A DNA stretch of 64,000 bases from Laetiporus sulphureus 93-53. Taxonomy: Eukaryota > Basidiomycota > Agaricomycetes > Polyporales > Laetiporaceae. Position numbers and translations under genes: made by a program. The notes under the pieces are model-generated. The model made no database searches. It was not told the origin of the DNA and saw nothing but the letters and a program-made list of their open reading frames with translations. Of this stretch, positions 11,664-22,421 are shown in pieces; position 1 is the first letter of the stretch; every line of letters starts with the position of its first letter. The stretch spans positions 69,623 through 133,622 of the forward strand of contig NW_024468532.1 in the NCBI RefSeq assembly GCF_001632365.1, written 5' to 3'.

Positions 11664-12964
11664 ATGGCCAACGTAGTTACGCATCCCCATCTTCAGGTCG
11701 ACTTCCATCGTGGGCGCGTGAATCACTCACCGTCTCCTCTGGGCTTCGGGTTCGGCCTCTCATCCACATCTTCCATGACAGGATGGCCCTCGCATGCCCC
11801 ACAATCGCCTTGGAATCTTCCGATCAACACACAATATGCACAGACGAGACCGGGGAAGCGACGGCATGAAGCAGATGAGGAGTCAGAGAACAGGCAGGCG
11901 AGAGATGAGGAGATGGACAGGAGCCCTACGCCGGAACGCCCGAAGCGCGCTGCACCCAAACGGGCACGCACCACGTCAGCCTTGGCTACGATCAGGAATG
12001 ATGAGAAGGGCAGGAAGGATGGCAAGACCTCGTCCGACAATGATGAGAGCGATGTTGATGTGGGTGTACTGCTAGGTACGCTTGATGCCACTGTGCTAAG
12101 AGCTTTGCGCGTACTGAACTGCAATCGGTCACAGCAAGCCTACCATCGCAGGCACTTCTCCCGTTGCTCATGGCGCTGCTCGCCAAACAGCCTTCCCTCA
12201 AGTCCACAGTCCTATCGCTCATACCTCGGCCAACACTTGAGACAGCCACACAGGCATTGACTAATGCGGCCAGCAAACTCCGCGATGCATACCCTTATTC
12301 CAATTCGCCCTTCTCTCAGCCTGGCCCTTCAAACTCCTTTGGGCTAAGTGGAGGAAGCTTTGGAAGCAGCCTGTCGAACGCGCCATCTACAGCGACTTTT
12401 GGTTTTGGTAGGGCAGCGTTCGGCACCGCTCTTGCTTCTTCCCATGCCTCCGGCGGCATGCGTGACGAATACATTCTTTCCCGGCTGCGGCCACACATCA
12501 CGGAGTTTGTCACGACATGTTTCTCGTACTTCCCCTACTTCTCGTATGTGGCCCCACGAACGACACTGGGCTCCCCGCCATCCTCAAAATCGCACACTCA
12601 ATCCCATGCCGCTGCGCTCCAGTCTCAGCACAAGGACCGCTCTCATCCCACAGAAACGTTCCTCTTCCTGTCCACGCTCACAACACACATCTTGCAGCAG
12701 CCACCGCTCACTCAATCAGCCCTTATTCCTCTTATTCTTCCTCGCTTGCTGGAAGAGTGGAATGCGTGGGTAGATCGCGTGGATCAGGTCGTTAATCGCG
12801 AAGGTGGCATGTTTGGGTCTGAGACGGTTCGCGGTTGGGAGAGGGCCTTGGATGAATATGCTCAGGCAAAGGGCTATGGCCTCGAGGCTCTCAGGCAAGT
12901 ACGCGATCACTGGGTGGCGAAGGTTGGGTGGCTGGTCGGCAGGCAGGCGATGGAGGAAGTGTAA
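11664..12964 (+). CDS. STS1: Nuclear proteasome tethering factor Sts1/Cut8
   Basis: Two exons (11664-12075, 12135-12964) give 413 residues. Residues ~65-115 are highly charged with basic clusters (KRRHEADEE, PKRAAPKRARTTSA) that could act as a nuclear localisation signal. The Cut8 domain follows: LPSQALLPLLMALLAKQPSLK, then SLIPRPTLETATQAL, SRLRPHITEFVTTCFSYFPYF and a C-terminal helical bundle ending in VRDHWVAKVGWLVGRQAMEEV. In yeasts Sts1/Cut8 holds 26S proteasomes at the nuclear envelope and is imported by importin alpha. The basic region N-terminal to the Cut8 domain fits that route. A serine/glycine-rich insertion (about residues 185-235) within the domain is longer than in yeasts. Confidence 0.9.
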
Positions 12965-13436
12965 TTGGCCTTTCTTGACATGGAAATCGTGGCACTGTTT
13001 CCTTGTGTTGTTGCCGCGTGGTAAGGGGACATTCGATCTTTCTCGACTCACGACACGATGCATCTGCTGTGGTTGGTACTGTTCATGATTCTACATACGT
13101 TACGACATCCAGCTCCCACGTTCATTGCTTCATACACACTGCATTTGTTCTCGCTATCGCCTTCAGTGTACGGTCATTGCATACATTCCGGAATGTCACG
13201 ATATATCGCCCTAATTACTCAGACTTTCCATTGTGCAGCCTGATTGACAGTTGCTACATATACGCGTCCACTCGGGTGAACGCGCGTCAGAACGCGTCGC
13301 GTCGCGACGCACGTGACCGGCCACCAGTGAAAAATAAGCGCGTCTGTACCCGCAGGAACCGTTGGCAGTCCTGCGGTCGTCGACGCTGATCCTGGAGCGT
13401 TTTCAACCGGCTCCTATCTAGCTGGAGCGTCCATGC
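12965..13436. promoter_or_regulatory. Intergenic with MCB-like and E-box motifs
   Basis: A 472-bp gap upstream of the PPR-like gene. Two ACGCGT motifs (13262-13267 and 13292-13297), the MluI cell-cycle box sequence bound by MBF-type factors in yeasts, lie near a CACGTG E-box (13310-13315), about 120-175 bp before the start codon. Motif matches only; no evidence of use. Confidence 0.35.
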
Positions 13437-15362
13437 ATGCTGCATCATGCAACCCGTTCCGCAACCCCTCTTGTCGGCGCATTCACAACCATTCTCGAGG
13501 CTGCAGCACGTCGAGCGTGGGTCAGGACAAAGCCTGGCCGTGCATACCCAGGAGGCACTGCACGGGCACAGTCCTCGGTAGTGGAGCCGCGTACTCGTGA
13601 CGATGACAACCGCCCTGCAGCGGAAGGGAGAAAACAGCGGGTTCCTAGATATTCGTGCGTGTATAGTGTTTGAATGAATGCACTTTTCCAGCTGATGCGT
13701 TGAGTATGCAGGAGAAGCTTCCTCAGCCAGCTACCTATTCCGAAAGATACCCCGGAAGGATCTGTAACATATGGTGGTTGCTCATCCCTTCATCCTGAGA
13801 TGCATTCCCCAACGACTACACCGATTGCTCGGGTGCTGTCCCTTCCCGAAGCTTATTCCGCCTTTCTTGAGGTTGATGATGCACGGTCGTCCGCACTATG
13901 TCCGCATGAGCGTACCTGTTGCGTTCAGGACGCACCTGTAAGAGCAAGGTCACCCGGGGCAAAGCGCGCGCTGCTGACGTATATCAGTCCGGAGTGTCTC
14001 TCAGATGACGATTTCACTGCCATCGATCCAGGCCTCGATCCCTTCCCGGACGCAACGACCGATCCCCCTTGGCAAGAAGTACTCGCTTCCCTGCCTGAAT
14101 CGATTTCTGCGTCACTCACCGTACACTACGGGCCATATGAACCTCCCTTGCCGGCTCGGCGCCCCAACCCGCGGTCTGCGACCGGTCTATATCGGAATCT
14201 ACTGTTCTTCCGAATCTCAAGGCCCACACTCTCACTCGAAACTTTGATTGACTACCACGGAGCTTTCAGAGAGTATCAAACGACTCGTTCATTTAACCTC
14301 TTGATCACGCTTGCGTTACGTCTGGTGCGATATGGAACAGCGAGGGCGTTGTTCAGGGACATGCAGGCTCGAGGGACACCGCCAGATTCATTCACCCGTC
14401 AGCTCCGAGTGCGTCTGTTGTTGAGGGACGGGACTGGATGGCATACGGCCTGGAGGGAGCAATTCATGCACGCTCAAGATGAAAATCGTGGTATGCCTCT
14501 GTCGGTGTGGCTCGAGTTCTTTGCGGTGGAGCATAACTATTCACTGCGACGGTGGCGGCATTCTACCACTCAACCCTCGGAGCGGGAGCTGGCTGTCGTG
14601 CCCCCAGTCGAGTTCAAGACGTTGGAGAAGAGACATCAGATTCTCATGCAAAACCTACCTACAATCGCCGACAATCATTGGACCCGGATTCCTTCTCGTG
14701 CCATTCGACAAATTGTACGAATCCTGATACTCACGAACCATCGAGAGCACGCTATTACGATAACTTCTTTTCTGTTCCGACTGCTTCCTGAGAAGCTGCC
14801 CCCACGATGGAATCAGGCTTGTCTCGACATCGTCCACTTGCACATGCTCCCTGGCCCACGACGCGGCTTGCCACATTACAATTTCGCGAGGAAGCTGTTC
14901 TTCAAGCTCATTCGATTACGTCCGGACCTGCAGCCGAGCGCGACCACACTCTTTTTGCTGATGCAGCACCTCAAACGATCCACAAACGGAATAGCTATGG
15001 CTCAGCCGCTCGTCTACCATTTCGTGGCCCGATGGGGGCATCGAGTCGTGGACGACAAAGTCCGCCGACTACTTGCTTCTCTCGCTATCAAAGGAGGCGA
15101 TCTCCGCGTGGCTGATGCCGTAGATCGCTCCCAGAAAGCTGTCGAGGAAGCGCGTCAAAAGCGTGCGGCCGAGCAGAGCCTGAAGAACGAACACCAGCAT
15201 GACAATCTTTCGGGCAAGCGAGCCTTCTCGGCTGCGCTCGCGTTTTCTCGAAGGGGTGAGGAGGGGTGGCAGTGGCGGCTCTTGCGGAGGCGCTTATGGC
15301 AAGCCATGCAGAAACGGCGTTCTCGGGGCCCTGTAGACGTCGCGGATGGCGGCATCGGGTAA
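13437..15362 (+). CDS. Putative mitochondrial pentatricopeptide-repeat-like protein
   Basis: Two exons (13437-13654, 13712-15362) give 622 residues. The N-terminus (MLHHATRSATPLVGAF, then AAARRAWVRTKPGRAY) is rich in Arg/Ala/Ser and lacks acidic residues, as expected of a mitochondrial presequence. The middle has a PPR-like helical pair: RSFNLLITLALRLVRYGTAR, LFRDMQARGTPPDSFT, with further degenerate helix repeats (ARKLFFKLIRLRPDLQPSAT, LFLLMQHLKR). The C-terminus is very basic (RRRLWQAMQKRRSRG). Fungal proteins of this type usually act on mitochondrial transcripts or mitoribosomes, but no specific orthologue is recognised. The 5' exon was added because its splice to 13712 keeps frame and supplies a start and a targeting peptide. 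Tandem ACGCGT boxes lie upstream. Confidence 0.72.
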
Positions 15363-16763
15363 TCATGCCAGTCTTGTGTCATAAAGCTCATGCACAAGTG
15401 GTGCCGCTCGGTATGATAGCTGATCAGACTTCATGTGAGTTTCATTCTCCAGATAATGACGGGCTAATTTTTGATTGCCATGAGATCACAGAGGGATCTT
15501 GCTGGACCTCCGCGGCATTGCTTGCAGTAGATGAATACCAATTCCGAATAGACCAGGACTGCGAGATACGATCTTGTAGCCCATTAGCAAGAGTTTGCTT
15601 CCTTGAATGATTCTACATGACACCTGTCCCGTGCCATCTGCATCCGTCGGTAACCTCGCGTCGGCTAATCATGAACGTGCATTCTGTCTGCGTGCTCATC
15701 GCACAGCTAGCGTCCCGTTAGGCCAATTCCACCCTCATTGAACACGCTCAAGGGTTGTGACGTTGTGTGAATTTGAATTGATGAGACTCTTCATTTCTCG
15801 ACGAGATTGACGCAATCGAAGAATGCATAAGCTGCGACGGCGATAGCTGGATTAGTACTACAGCTTGCTATTCCGGTGAGCGTTCTGACGTGGAGCAGCC
15901 CCATCTACGTTCCTCGCTCACGAATTTGCGCGGGTTATAGTGGATCTGCCACTTGAGGCACCAACAGATACTGAAATTCCCGATTAACGAGCGTCAATAG
16001 ATCGATATAGAGGCAAACTCTGATACCGTGGATCTATATACTCTCGTGTCGATCTCACTCTGCGCGTTAATGTAAGATCTCGGCTTTCGTGTTGTACGTC
16101 TTTTTAAGTCGCCGAAGTGGCCGATGCCCGGCTTAATGGTAGGTAACATTCCCAACTCGGCTTGCAATGCGATTTGCTGCCCTCAAGCCTCCGCACAGCT
16201 GGTAGATTATAACCCTCGAAATGTTGGAGGAGACGGAAACACGATCTACACGCTGTCTCCTGACACGTACTCTGGCACATTAGGGTCCGCTTCTCTCCTA
16301 AAATCGACGTCACTGCGGTGCTCTTTACGGATCTAGGCATGATAATCCATTCCTGGTTCTCGGTGATTTATTGCTCTCGTAAAATACTGCTGAAGCCAAT
16401 CTGAACGTCGAGCTCGCCGACACCGCGAAGCCCTATATTGACATACTAGATGTGCACTGCGTCCAAGAGCTGTCTTCGAATTTCACGACGGGAACAACTG
16501 ATGCCACCAAGCGCACGAAGTGTCTCGACCAACGCAAGGCCTCGATACATAATGCCATCAATCCCTGCCTAATACCGCATACTGCAAGATCCATGGCCTA
16601 CTTTTCGGGGTAGCGATTGTCTAATCCCTGTCGGAACAACTCAGTCCACTGTGTCGATATTTGGCGATTGGCACGAGAGGGATCCAGTATAAAAATTGAG
16701 ACAGCCATGTCCAGAGTCCTATACGTGCACCCTCTTCGAGCACAGGGACACTTCGTATTCGCC
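15363..16763. other. Gene-poor stretch with unassigned open segments
   Basis: 1.4 kb with no recognised gene. A plus-strand open stretch at about 16395-16612 reads like protein (contains NVELADTAKPYIDILDV) but matches nothing I know and has no convincing start or splice partners. A TATA-like TATAAAA lies at about 16688, about 75 bp before the favoured start of the next gene. Confidence 0.4.
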
Positions 16764-17661
16764 ATGGCGCAGAAATACCCCATCCCTGTCGCTGAGCAGT
16801 TCCTGGGCATAGCCTGCAATTGTGTCGGCTGTGGGCCAGGAGGTAGTACGTCCATGCTCGCGTGAGTCATTTCTCCTCTACTTCACGTCGCAAGTTTTAA
16901 TCCATTGCGTAGCCGAGTTGCGATCGTTGACTACCGGGGCCAGACTGTATATTACACATACGTGCAGCCCACCATGACGGTGTCTGATTATCGCACAGGT
17001 ACCACGGGAATCGAGCCCAGCAATCTAGAACCCGGTACGCTATTTGCTCAGTCTCTTGGTGCGGTGTTAACGTGAAGTACTGACGTATGCAGCTAATGGC
17101 GCTCTGCCTTTCAACGAAGTACAACAACAAGTCGCGAACCTGATACGGACCAAAATTCTCATTGGGCATTCGCTCTGGCAAGATCTATCCGGTACTATTC
17201 CTCTACGAATGAACGTTATTTTCTCAAATCGAGCAGACATGCACAGTGCTAGGGATACCTCACCCTGCCGTTGCGACTCGCGACGTTGCCCTCTATCAGC
17301 CGTTCCGGAATTCATTGCGTACACCTAACCAGGTGGTCGGTCTGCAGACTCTCATGTGGCACCTCATGCGCAGACGCATCCAAGAGGGCAAGATAGACGC
17401 TGTACGTGTGCTCATCCATGCTTCGCGCGTGACCTTCCATCTCCCACCCACGCTTCATTGGACCCGTCAACCCCACCATCCATGCCTTGCCCGGATTAAA
17501 ATATGCTTACTCCTCTCCGTTCCCCCGAAATCTAGTTGGAGAACGCACGCGCCGCAATCGATCTGTACAGGTCGTCTGCGAATGAGTGGGAGGCTTCCAT
17601 CTCGAAGGGACAGTGGCCTACAGTTCTTCCGCCAAGTACCTTCTCGCGGTGCTATTTGTGA
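16764..17661 (+). CDS. REX4/ISG20-like 3'-5' exonuclease paralogue, catalytic residues lost
   Basis: Five exons (16764-16861, 16913-17034, 17093-17191, 17247-17401, 17536-17661) join perfectly in phase to about 199 residues. The fold is that of the REX4/ISG20 DEDDh exonucleases: AEQFLGIACNCVG, GGSTSMLARVAIVDYRG, VSDYRTGTTGI, LIGHSLWQDLSVLGI, RDVALYQPFR and LENARAAIDLYRS. In active enzymes the first motif reads IDCEMVG and the last H-D-P-V-E-D-A; here they read IACNCVG and I-D-A-L-E-N-A. Thus the first two metal-binding acids, the catalytic His and the last Asp are replaced, while the Asp of the second motif (HSLWQD) remains. The intact frame with five in-phase exons argues against a plain pseudogene. 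An upstream in-frame ATG at 16707 is an alternative start, but it lies only about 20 bp after the TATA-like box. Confidence 0.75.
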
Positions 17662-18169
17662 GGCTATCGTTGCGTTCGTTGCTCAGCCGCACTCAATTAG
17701 GGGACATATCTTGCGGGTTCGGACTCTCTACCTGAAATGATGGCGAGGTAGAGAGGCACGGCGAGCGGTCGCTTTATTCTGTATATAGAAGATGCCGCTG
17801 GCTGCGTACTTAGCTTAGCGCATTCGTATATAATGCTGCCAATGATCTTGTATCGTGAAGCTGGAGTAACGTACGCAATCCATGACTGTGTCATGCCACA
17901 GCTACGGTCGTATCTTTCCCCTGATCATTGGCAAAAAGAACGGGTTTCTTTTTCGGTAAGCATATCACGGTTATGACATACGATATCCTGTTTCCTGCAG
18001 CTCCGGTAGAGTTCAACCGCAGAAGCTCAAGGCCAACGATCCGTTGACCTCTCATTGATATCGCTTGCTTGACCGTGCCACCTTCGTGTCTCATCAGGCC
18101 AATTCCTGTCCAAGTTTCATGCGCCCGACTAAAGTACGATTGGACCCGGAAAACGTCATTATGTGGCAG
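17662..18169. other. Intergenic, no recognised gene
   Basis: About 0.5 kb. Two short minus-strand open frames (17697-17894, 17891-18094) have no recognisable family and no firm splice partners. Confidence 0.4.
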
Positions 18170-18496
18170 CTATAGCGAGATTACACTACCGATTGCAAGC
18201 GCCGAGTTGTAACGCATTGCCGTTAGTCTGTACTGGAATGACGGAGCATTCGTGTCCGAGATGAGCGGTAGGGGGCTTGCATGCATATCTGTGACGTGCA
18301 GACAAACTCGTAGACGCGCATAATGGAAAGCAAAGCGATCAAGAGAGACGGCCGCCCCGCTGAAAATCGGCTGTGTCACATTGGAAACAGTGTTAAGCGA
18401 TTTAGGGTCAATGATGGAAAGAACAAACGCGAACCCATCTACATTCCCCTGGATGCTAACAGCAGGCACGAGTGCCCTTTCTTCAATGTATTTCAT
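18170..18496 (-). CDS. Small uncharacterised protein (tentative)
   Basis: A minus-strand frame of 108 codons beginning MKYIEERALVPAVS. An optional GT-AG intron of about 62 bp inside it (from GTCACAG to CATTCCAG on the minus strand) would also keep frame, joining RVCLH to YRLTAMRYN and ending GSVISL. No domain, signal peptide or membrane helix is evident. The composition looks protein-like but there is no family evidence; it may be a chance frame or a relic. Confidence 0.25.
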   Translation of the reverse strand: MKYIEERALVPAVSIQGNVDGFAFVLSIIDPKSLNTVSNVTQPIFSGAAVSLDRFAFHYARLRVCLHVTDMHASPLPLISDTNAPSFQYRLTAMRYNSALAIGSVISL

Positions 18497-18927
18497 CGTT
18501 TTCGCTCTCGGCCCCTGCGGGTCGCTTAGGTGATTTGACAGCTTCCTAATCTCAATATCATCTCAAAAGCAACGTAAAAAGCGGCTGCAATTAAGCATTA
18601 GAAAGATGTGGGATAAAATAGGAGATTCGAACGCATTGATCGCTTGTGCGCATGCAAAAAGACCGTCTCGGCCCACTGACAGGGCGCTGGGAACTGAGTA
18701 CTGAGTACTGAACGTTTGAACGTTGAACATTTGAATATTGAAAGCAGCCGCGCCACCACGCAGGCCTCAATACCCGTAGCGTGCTAGTCCGGATTTGGCA
18801 ATCGCACTACGATCATCGACAATGCTCGTGGAGGCTTGCTCGTCGAACATCGCAGCCCTCCACTGAACGAATTTCCGACGACGACCACCTTTCATCTGCA
18901 GAAAACACCACCGAGCAGTTGTCCGGC
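18497..18927. repeat. Intergenic with short degenerate tandem repeat
   Basis: Upstream region of the coiled-coil gene. At about 18693-18740 a run of short repeats occurs: ACTGAGT twice, then alternating TTGAAC/TTGAAT units. Probably replication slippage. No TATA box is clear. Confidence 0.4.
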
Positions 18928-19850
18928 ATGCGACCGACGCTGGACAGACCTGTCACTGCGGCGTTGGCAACCCCGCATGACGCTATACTCGCCGAGCTGG
19001 TTGGTCCTCCGCAGACTTTATCCACCCAGTCCGAAGAGGAGGAGGCTACATCTCCCACACTGCAAGCCAAATCGGCACAGAGCGTGGATGCTCCCCCAGC
19101 ACACACGGATCAGACGGCGAGCCCATTCGCATCAAACGCACGCTCAGATACGTCCAGTCCCGTGCCCGCACCCAACACGGTGTACGACCCTTTCTCTGGT
19201 GTGCCGATTGGTGCCACTGCCGACACTCGCAGTGACCAAGAGAACGAGTTCCAGGCAAAGAGCGCCAAGTTCGACCACAGGAAAGACGAGCTTTGGTCGC
19301 ACCTCGCCCGTATCCGCGAGCTCCAGAGCGAGATTGCAGGGATGCACCTCCAGATGGAAGGCATCGGGTCGGTCGAGTCTCGCGGTTCCAAGCGGACGAC
19401 GGCGGGCGCAGGGCGCATGGCCACCGGCACTATCCGTGCGCCAGAGGAGTGGGAGGATACCGCGGGGGCAGAAGAGCAGCAGAAGACCACGCGCGATGCG
19501 GACTTTGCCACCCTTGCAGAGACATTCCAAGGACGCAGGGACGCGATTGATGGTATAATGGGGAAGGTTAGTTGTACCGGAGACGACAGGGGCGGAAATG
19601 AATTGACACTGATACTCGTCAACAGCTGGACGACCTGTCCAAAGCGCTCACAACGTTTCATGCATTGCCCACACCATCGATGGAATTTCTGAAATCTCGC
19701 ACTGGGAATAAGGATCGGCAGGGCACGCCGTTAAGCACACTAGGGCCATCCAAGGACGAAACAGACATTTCACGTCCTGCCCAGCCTCAAATTCCCGTTC
19801 CCGAGAGTCCAACGACGACTGATTCGTCATCGCCCATAATGACACCATGA
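18928..19850 (+). CDS. Uncharacterised Ser/Pro-rich protein with a short coiled coil
   Basis: Exons 18928-19566 and 19626-19850 join at phase 0 to 287 residues. The first ~95 residues are low-complexity Ser/Ala/Thr/Pro. A short motif YDPFSGVPIG precedes a helical, coiled-coil-like segment (DELWSHLARIRELQSEIAGM, residues ~130-150); the second exon begins with a further helix (LDDLSKALTTFHALP). The frame is open upstream to 18781 without an ATG, so either 18928 is the start or an upstream exon was missed. I do not recognise a family. It converges on the rhomboid gene. Confidence 0.55.
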
Positions 19851-20222
19851 CAGCTACTATCTCACCAGTGCCAACTTACGACTGCTCCGAATAAACCATC
19901 AAATATGGGCGCATACAGCCAGTGAGTATTCAGGTTGCTCTCGTGGGTGACTCTTTTAGGAGCGGTCCCCCTGCATACCAACGCATTATCGTGCATTTCG
20001 ACGTTGCGTAAAAATTGAGCAAAATCGTAAATGCGCGAAGCATCCGCCCGCGACATCACTTACATACCATTGGCAGATGGTGGGACATACATATTTAAAA
20101 ACGGAGGAAGCCGAGTCCAATAGGAAATGTCTATGGTGGGTATACTCCAAGCTACGCTATGTCCCAAAGACAACATAGAGATATTGTATCAGACTAATGA
20201 GGACATCCTAATTCAATGTGGT
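19851..20222. other. Intergenic between converging genes
   Basis: 372 bp of AT-richer sequence holding the 3' ends of two converging genes. No gene seen. Confidence 0.5.
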
Positions 20223-22421
20223 TCATGTTGAACTTGAGGAGTATGTCAATCCTACGATATATGTGTTAATAAGCCGCATTCCTCCGCGTCGAGGCGAAAA
20301 GAACGTACCAGTGCTGCAGAAACAACAAAATCATTAATTACAATGATAAATTAGCAATGATTAGGCACACATACCCTTGACAGTGATCGTTCGAGGATGT
20401 TGGAATACACGAGAGATAGCGACACCATTCGCAGGCTAGCACACGGGAATCAATAACAATCAGCACAACGGTGATCCAGCCTGCACCCACATGAATACGG
20501 ATCCGCGGTATAGAAGTTGCGAATGAGGACAACGAATAACACGATCGCAAGAACCACAGCACTCAGCCTCAGACCGATTACGATCGCTCTGTGCCGTGAG
20601 GAAGGGCTGATGATGGGATATAGTGCCATGGCAGTGAGCAGGCCCATCAGCAGGCCTCCGAGATGAGCTGCAAAATATGTCGGCTGAGCACGTTATACTA
20701 GCAGCAAGAATGCCAACCAAAGTTATCAACATCTACGATGATGTGAGATTGTTTTATGAGCTGCGGACTTGGAAAGACGAATGGACAGTGACCTACAAGG
20801 AATGTATCCAAGCGCAATACCGAGGATCAGCTCAACAAACATCCATCCTAGCTGAGATTGCGTAGCGGTCAGCAGCGCTCATCAAGTGAGATACAGTGCT
20901 GAGACAGGGACAGCATCCACCTTACGCCCAGGTCGGTACTGATATCTCCAATGCGCAAACAGATCTACCCATGCAACCTGTATAACCGACACTAAGCGAA
21001 TGACGCCACAGAAGTTACAACATACCCGTCAGACTCACCGCAGTTGTTCCGAATATCGCTCCACTAGCACCCACAGAGGGTACGCCGACGAGAGCGAAGT
21101 TACCTCCCAGAACGTTCCTGGAAGCCATTCGCAATGACACCTCACAGCGGAAAACTATAGACATACCCGAATATTCCTGAGGCGATATAGAGGATAAAGA
21201 AGCAGACGGAACCCATCTCGCGCTCAACCTGCATGTGAATCACATTCGCATTCACTCATGCCGCGTAAACGAGAGACAGTTTACCTGAGCAGAGACAGTC
21301 ATTTGTGCTAGCATATTGAGCAGGTAGTGGATGATACCGGCGTGCAGGAACACAGGTGTGATGAACCTGACCTGCTGTCGGCCAAATGATGTATACAATG
21401 AGGCGAAGCAAGCGACCTACCTGAACCACTGGTTGGGAGCTTTGTCGTGGAACCCACCAAAATTGCAGATGGTCTCGAGATCGCAGGCAGATGTCACTGG
21501 GTTTGCCGTGTCATTGAGGCCTGTCCCTGGCGTCAGTGCACGCGATAGATCGTTGAAGGTGATGCGACATCTTACAAGCAAATTCTGTCGTTATAGGGAT
21601 GGCCGACACGTTCTTCATGCATGCAGGGAAACGTGCACCAAGCGTGATCAAGGCGCTTTCTGAGGGACCAAGCATGGGGTTGACGGTTGGCTGCAAATTT
21701 CATCAATATATGCGGGATGTATACGCAGATGTTACATGCCTTGAAGGAAATAGGGGTTCCTTGATATTTATCGTTGGTCACCAACTCGTAGATCAGAACA
21801 CAGAGCATGGTGAGAGTTAAGGCCCACACTGCTGAAATAAGCCCGTGAAACCCAGGGTCGTCGCATGGAGCTCACCCATGTACGGTTTCTGCTGGATACC
21901 GCGGCCAGCCTTTTTGTCACTTATCCGCTGCTCGATGGGGTAGAGACCAAAGTATCGCTGGAAGTAATTCGGGCGTTCTTGCGGTGGTGGCGGGGCAGCG
22001 GAAGGCTCAGCATACTCTGACAAGAGTTTGGTCGGTCGTTCGAGCAATCCGACTGGATCTTGTTGGACTTACCCATATTCTGATAGTAGGACTTTCCATA
22101 GGGCTCGCCACATGGTTGAACGTATGGCGCATCTTTTGGCACGTCTGCTATTTGATCCTGCCTGGATTCCCCCAACTTGTCCGTCGAGTACCCTGCAGGA
22201 TCATAACTGTAGTCGGTGTCCGGGTAGGCAGACTGGTACGCTGGCGCATACACGGAGTCAGATGATTCGTTACGCCTCTGAGTGTCCTCGTCGTCCGCAA
22301 GGAGCTTTGTCGTAGACATGCTGTAGCTGTGGTTCAGACCGCGCTTCGCCAAGGTAGAACCCCCGAGCGTCTCCTCGTCGTCAATGGTGATTGAGTCTTC
22401 TCGCTCGTTATGTGTGGCCAT
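20223..22421 (-). CDS. Rhomboid-family intramembrane serine protease (S54)
   Basis: At least thirteen small exons on the minus strand. The N-terminal ~150 residues are hydrophilic and cytosolic in type (ITIDDEETLGGSTL, polar Tyr/Pro-rich). Next come NYFQRYFGLYPIEQRI, a first membrane helix (WALTLTMLCVLIYELV), a loop with paired cysteines, then the rhomboid core: PVFLHAGIIHYLLNMLAQ, the catalytic serine in GASGAIFG, and the catalytic histidine in NFAHLGGLLMG. After the last helix (VVLAIVLFVVLIRNFY) the tail carries the fungal CRYLSCIPTS and CQGTG motifs. These proteases cleave membrane proteins inside the bilayer; the long polar N-terminus suggests a secretory-pathway rather than mitochondrial enzyme. 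Residues just before the His are encoded by a 15-nt exon (20718-20732), and the intron after SFK begins with GC. The exact C-terminal end after CQGTG is uncertain. Confidence 0.88.
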
